A stretch of 64,000 nucleotides of DNA from positions 1-64,000 of the forward strand of contig NW_003146934.1 in NCBI RefSeq assembly GCF_000003605.2, given 5' to 3'. The DNA comes from Saccoglossus kowalevskii. Taxonomy: Eukaryota > Hemichordata > Enteropneusta > Harrimaniidae. The stretch's first letter is position 1. The number at the start of each line of letters is the position of its first letter. Below are positions 62,841-64,000 of this stretch, piece by piece. The notes under the pieces are model-generated. The model searched no databases. It worked only from the letters and a program-made list of their open reading frames with translations, and was not told where the DNA came from. Made by a program: the position numbers and the translations under genes.

Positions 62841-64000
62841 GTAAAACAAGTAGGGGACTAACTACAGAATTCCAGTCATTCACGGGAGTAAAACAAGTAG
62901 GGGACTAACTACAGAATTCCAGTCACTCACAGGAGTAAAACAAGTAGGGGACTAACTACAGAATTCCAGTCATTCACAGGAGTAAAACAAGTAGGGGACT
63001 AACTACAGAATTCCAGTCACTCACAGGAGTAAAACAAGTAGGGGACTAACTACAGAATTCCAGTCATTCACAGGAGTAAAACAAGTAGGGGACTAACTAC
63101 AGAATTCCAGTCATTCACAGGAGTAAAACAAGTAGGGGACTTAACTACAGAATTCCACTCATTCACAGGAGTAAAACTAGTAGGGGACTAACTACAGAAT
63201 TCCAGTCATTCACAGAAGTAAAACAAGTAGGGGACTAACTACAGAATTCCAGTCACTCACAGGAGTAAAACAAGTAGGGGACTAACTACAGAATTCCAGT
63301 CACTCACAGGAGTAAAACAAGTAGGGGACTAACTACAGAATTCCAGTCATTCACAGGAGTAAAACAAGTAGGGGACTAATTAAAGAATTCCAGTCATTCA
63401 CAGGAGTAAAACAAGTAGGAGACTAACAACAGAATTCCAGTCACTCACAGGAGTAAAACAAGTAGGGGACTAACTACAGAATTCCAGTCATTCACAGGAG
63501 TAAAACAAGTAGGGGACTAACTACAGAATTCCAGTCATTCACAGGAGTAAAACAAGTAGGGGACTAACTACAGAATTCCAGTCATTCACAGGAGTAAAAC
63601 AAGTAGGGGACTAACTACAGAATTCCAGTCATTCACAGGAGTAAAACAAGTAGGGGACTAATTAAAGAATTCCAGTCACTCACAGGAGTAAAACAAATAG
63701 GGGACTAACTACAGAATTCCAGTCCTTCACAGGAGTAAAACAAGTAGGGGACTAACTACAGAATTCCAGTCATTCACAGGAGTAAAACAAGTAGGGGACT
63801 AATTAAAGAATTCCAATCATTCACAGGAGTAAAACAAGTAGGGGAGTAACTACAGAATTCCAGTCATTCACAGGGGTAAAACAAGTAGGACTCTAATTAA
63901 AGAATTCCAGTCATTCACATGAGTAAAACAAGTAGGGGACTAATTAAAGAATTCCAGTCATTCACAGGAGTAAAACAAGTAGGGGGCTAATTAAATAATT
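62841..64000 (+). repeat. Duplicated segment D6, second copy, cut by the window edge
   Basis: Partner of 56.82-57.99 kb, with cacggg at 62881, acttaactac at 63139 and taggactct near 63887. Unlike its partner it has ttccactcatt near 63,155, a variant shared with 52.26 kb. Its last units (catgagt at 63918, gggggct with ttaaataatt at 63982) also match 61,427 and 61,491 at exactly 2,491 bp (53 units). Confidence 0.88.

Larger units (their letters stand above)
155..64000 (+). repeat. Uninterrupted 47-bp satellite array, about 1,358 copies
   Basis: The unit gtaaaacaag / taggggact / variable 20-27 / aattccagtca / tail tcacagga repeats every 47 bp in one orientation from 155 (unit position 2) to 64000 (unit position 31). 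Dividing 63,846 bp by 47 gives about 1,358 copies. Most units differ from their subtype consensus by 0-2 bases. Nearly every unit carries GAATTC at 27-32, so an EcoRI digest should give a 47-bp ladder. The consensus has no CpG, one GGGG tract, and 64 percent purines on the + strand (type A). Stops (taa at unit 2, 19 and 23; tag at 11; further stops on the reverse strand) recur in every frame because 47 is not a multiple of 3, so no long frame is possible. The total exceeds usual minisatellites and fits satellite DNA. Its function is unknown; a centromeric or heterochromatic role would be a guess. Confidence 0.99.
56824..64000 (+). repeat. Mixed A/B block 3, running off the window
   Basis: About 153 units of mixed A, B and hybrid types with one type C unit (62.52 kb, missing one g in its G tract). 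Its first 1.1 kb and its last 1.1 kb are copies of one another at an offset of 6,017 bp. The array is still in full register at base 64000, so the true right end is unknown. Confidence 0.9.

Noticed and set aside
155-64000. CRISPR array
   Set aside because: Repeats are directly contiguous with no unique spacers, in more than a thousand copies, and no cas-like gene is present.
155-64000. Protein-coding repeat or long open frames
   Set aside because: 47 is not a multiple of 3, so every stop in the unit appears in every frame within 141 bp, on both strands. No frame stays open across three units.
155-64000. Telomeric repeat because of the recurring tagggg
   Set aside because: The motif occurs once per 47 bp inside a complex unit. 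There is no short TTAGGG-like tandem anywhere.
155-64000. G-quadruplex array from the GGGG tract in each unit
   Set aside because: Successive tracts are separated by 43 bases, far beyond normal quadruplex loops.
155-64000. Plasmid or viral origin iterons
   Set aside because: Iterons come in a few to tens of copies beside a replication gene. Here there are over a thousand copies and no gene.
155-64000. Transposon, LTR or other virus-derived insertion inside the array
   Set aside because: The 47-bp register can be followed throughout. Departures are indels of a few bases, with no inserted foreign sequence.

Overview
The window is almost entirely one satellite DNA array. After a short AT-rich flank (1-154), a 47-bp unit repeats head to tail from about 155 to the last base, about 63.85 kb or roughly 1,358 copies. 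The array continues past the right edge. I found no transposon, gene or other foreign sequence inside it. The organism cannot be named. A perfectly contiguous 47-bp array of this size, with a palindromic GAATTC in nearly every unit and no CpG in the consensus, points to eukaryotic heterochromatin (centromeric, pericentromeric, subtelomeric or a heterochromatic knob), reached by long-read assembly. I do not recognise the repeat as a named family.

Unit numbering starts at the g of gtaaaacaag. The core is gtaaaacaag (1-10), taggggact (11-19), a variable stretch (20-27), aattccagtca (28-38), and a tail ending tcacagga. Three sites define the main subtypes: 22 (T/C), 25 (A/C) and 39 (T/C). Type A is T-A-T (ctaattaaag, cattcac; 17 of 47 GC). 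Type B is C-C-C (ctaactacag, cactcac; 20 of 47 GC). Hybrids C-C-T and T-A-C are common. A rarer type C (ggagactaactgg) loses the EcoRI site and gains a 7-bp-arm inverted repeat.

Layout: 1-154 flank, probably holding two or three decayed monomers; 155-3442 A-rich block; 3443-21488 mixed A/B/C; 21489-28488 A-rich block; 28489-52655 mixed; 52656-56823 A-rich block; 56824-64000 mixed. On top of this lies a mosaic of duplicated segments recognisable by shared rare variants. There are local tandem duplications of 5, 6, 7 and 8 units, and distant copies whose spacings can be an exact number of units (2,491 bp = 53; 4,606 bp = 98; 33,605 bp = 715). This is what unequal exchange, replication slippage and conversion leave behind.

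Caution: several short stretches (near 10.3, 21.5, 28.5, 31.5, 33.0, 34.7, 54.5 and 56.7 kb) carry dense single-base indels while the rest is almost indel-free. Two lie at an A-rich block boundary, 56.7 kb is within about 100 bp of one, and others abut duplicated segments, so the block order and copy number may be partly an assembly result. Nothing here codes for protein: stops recur in all six frames. No undescribed gene system is present. The interest lies in the array's internal architecture.
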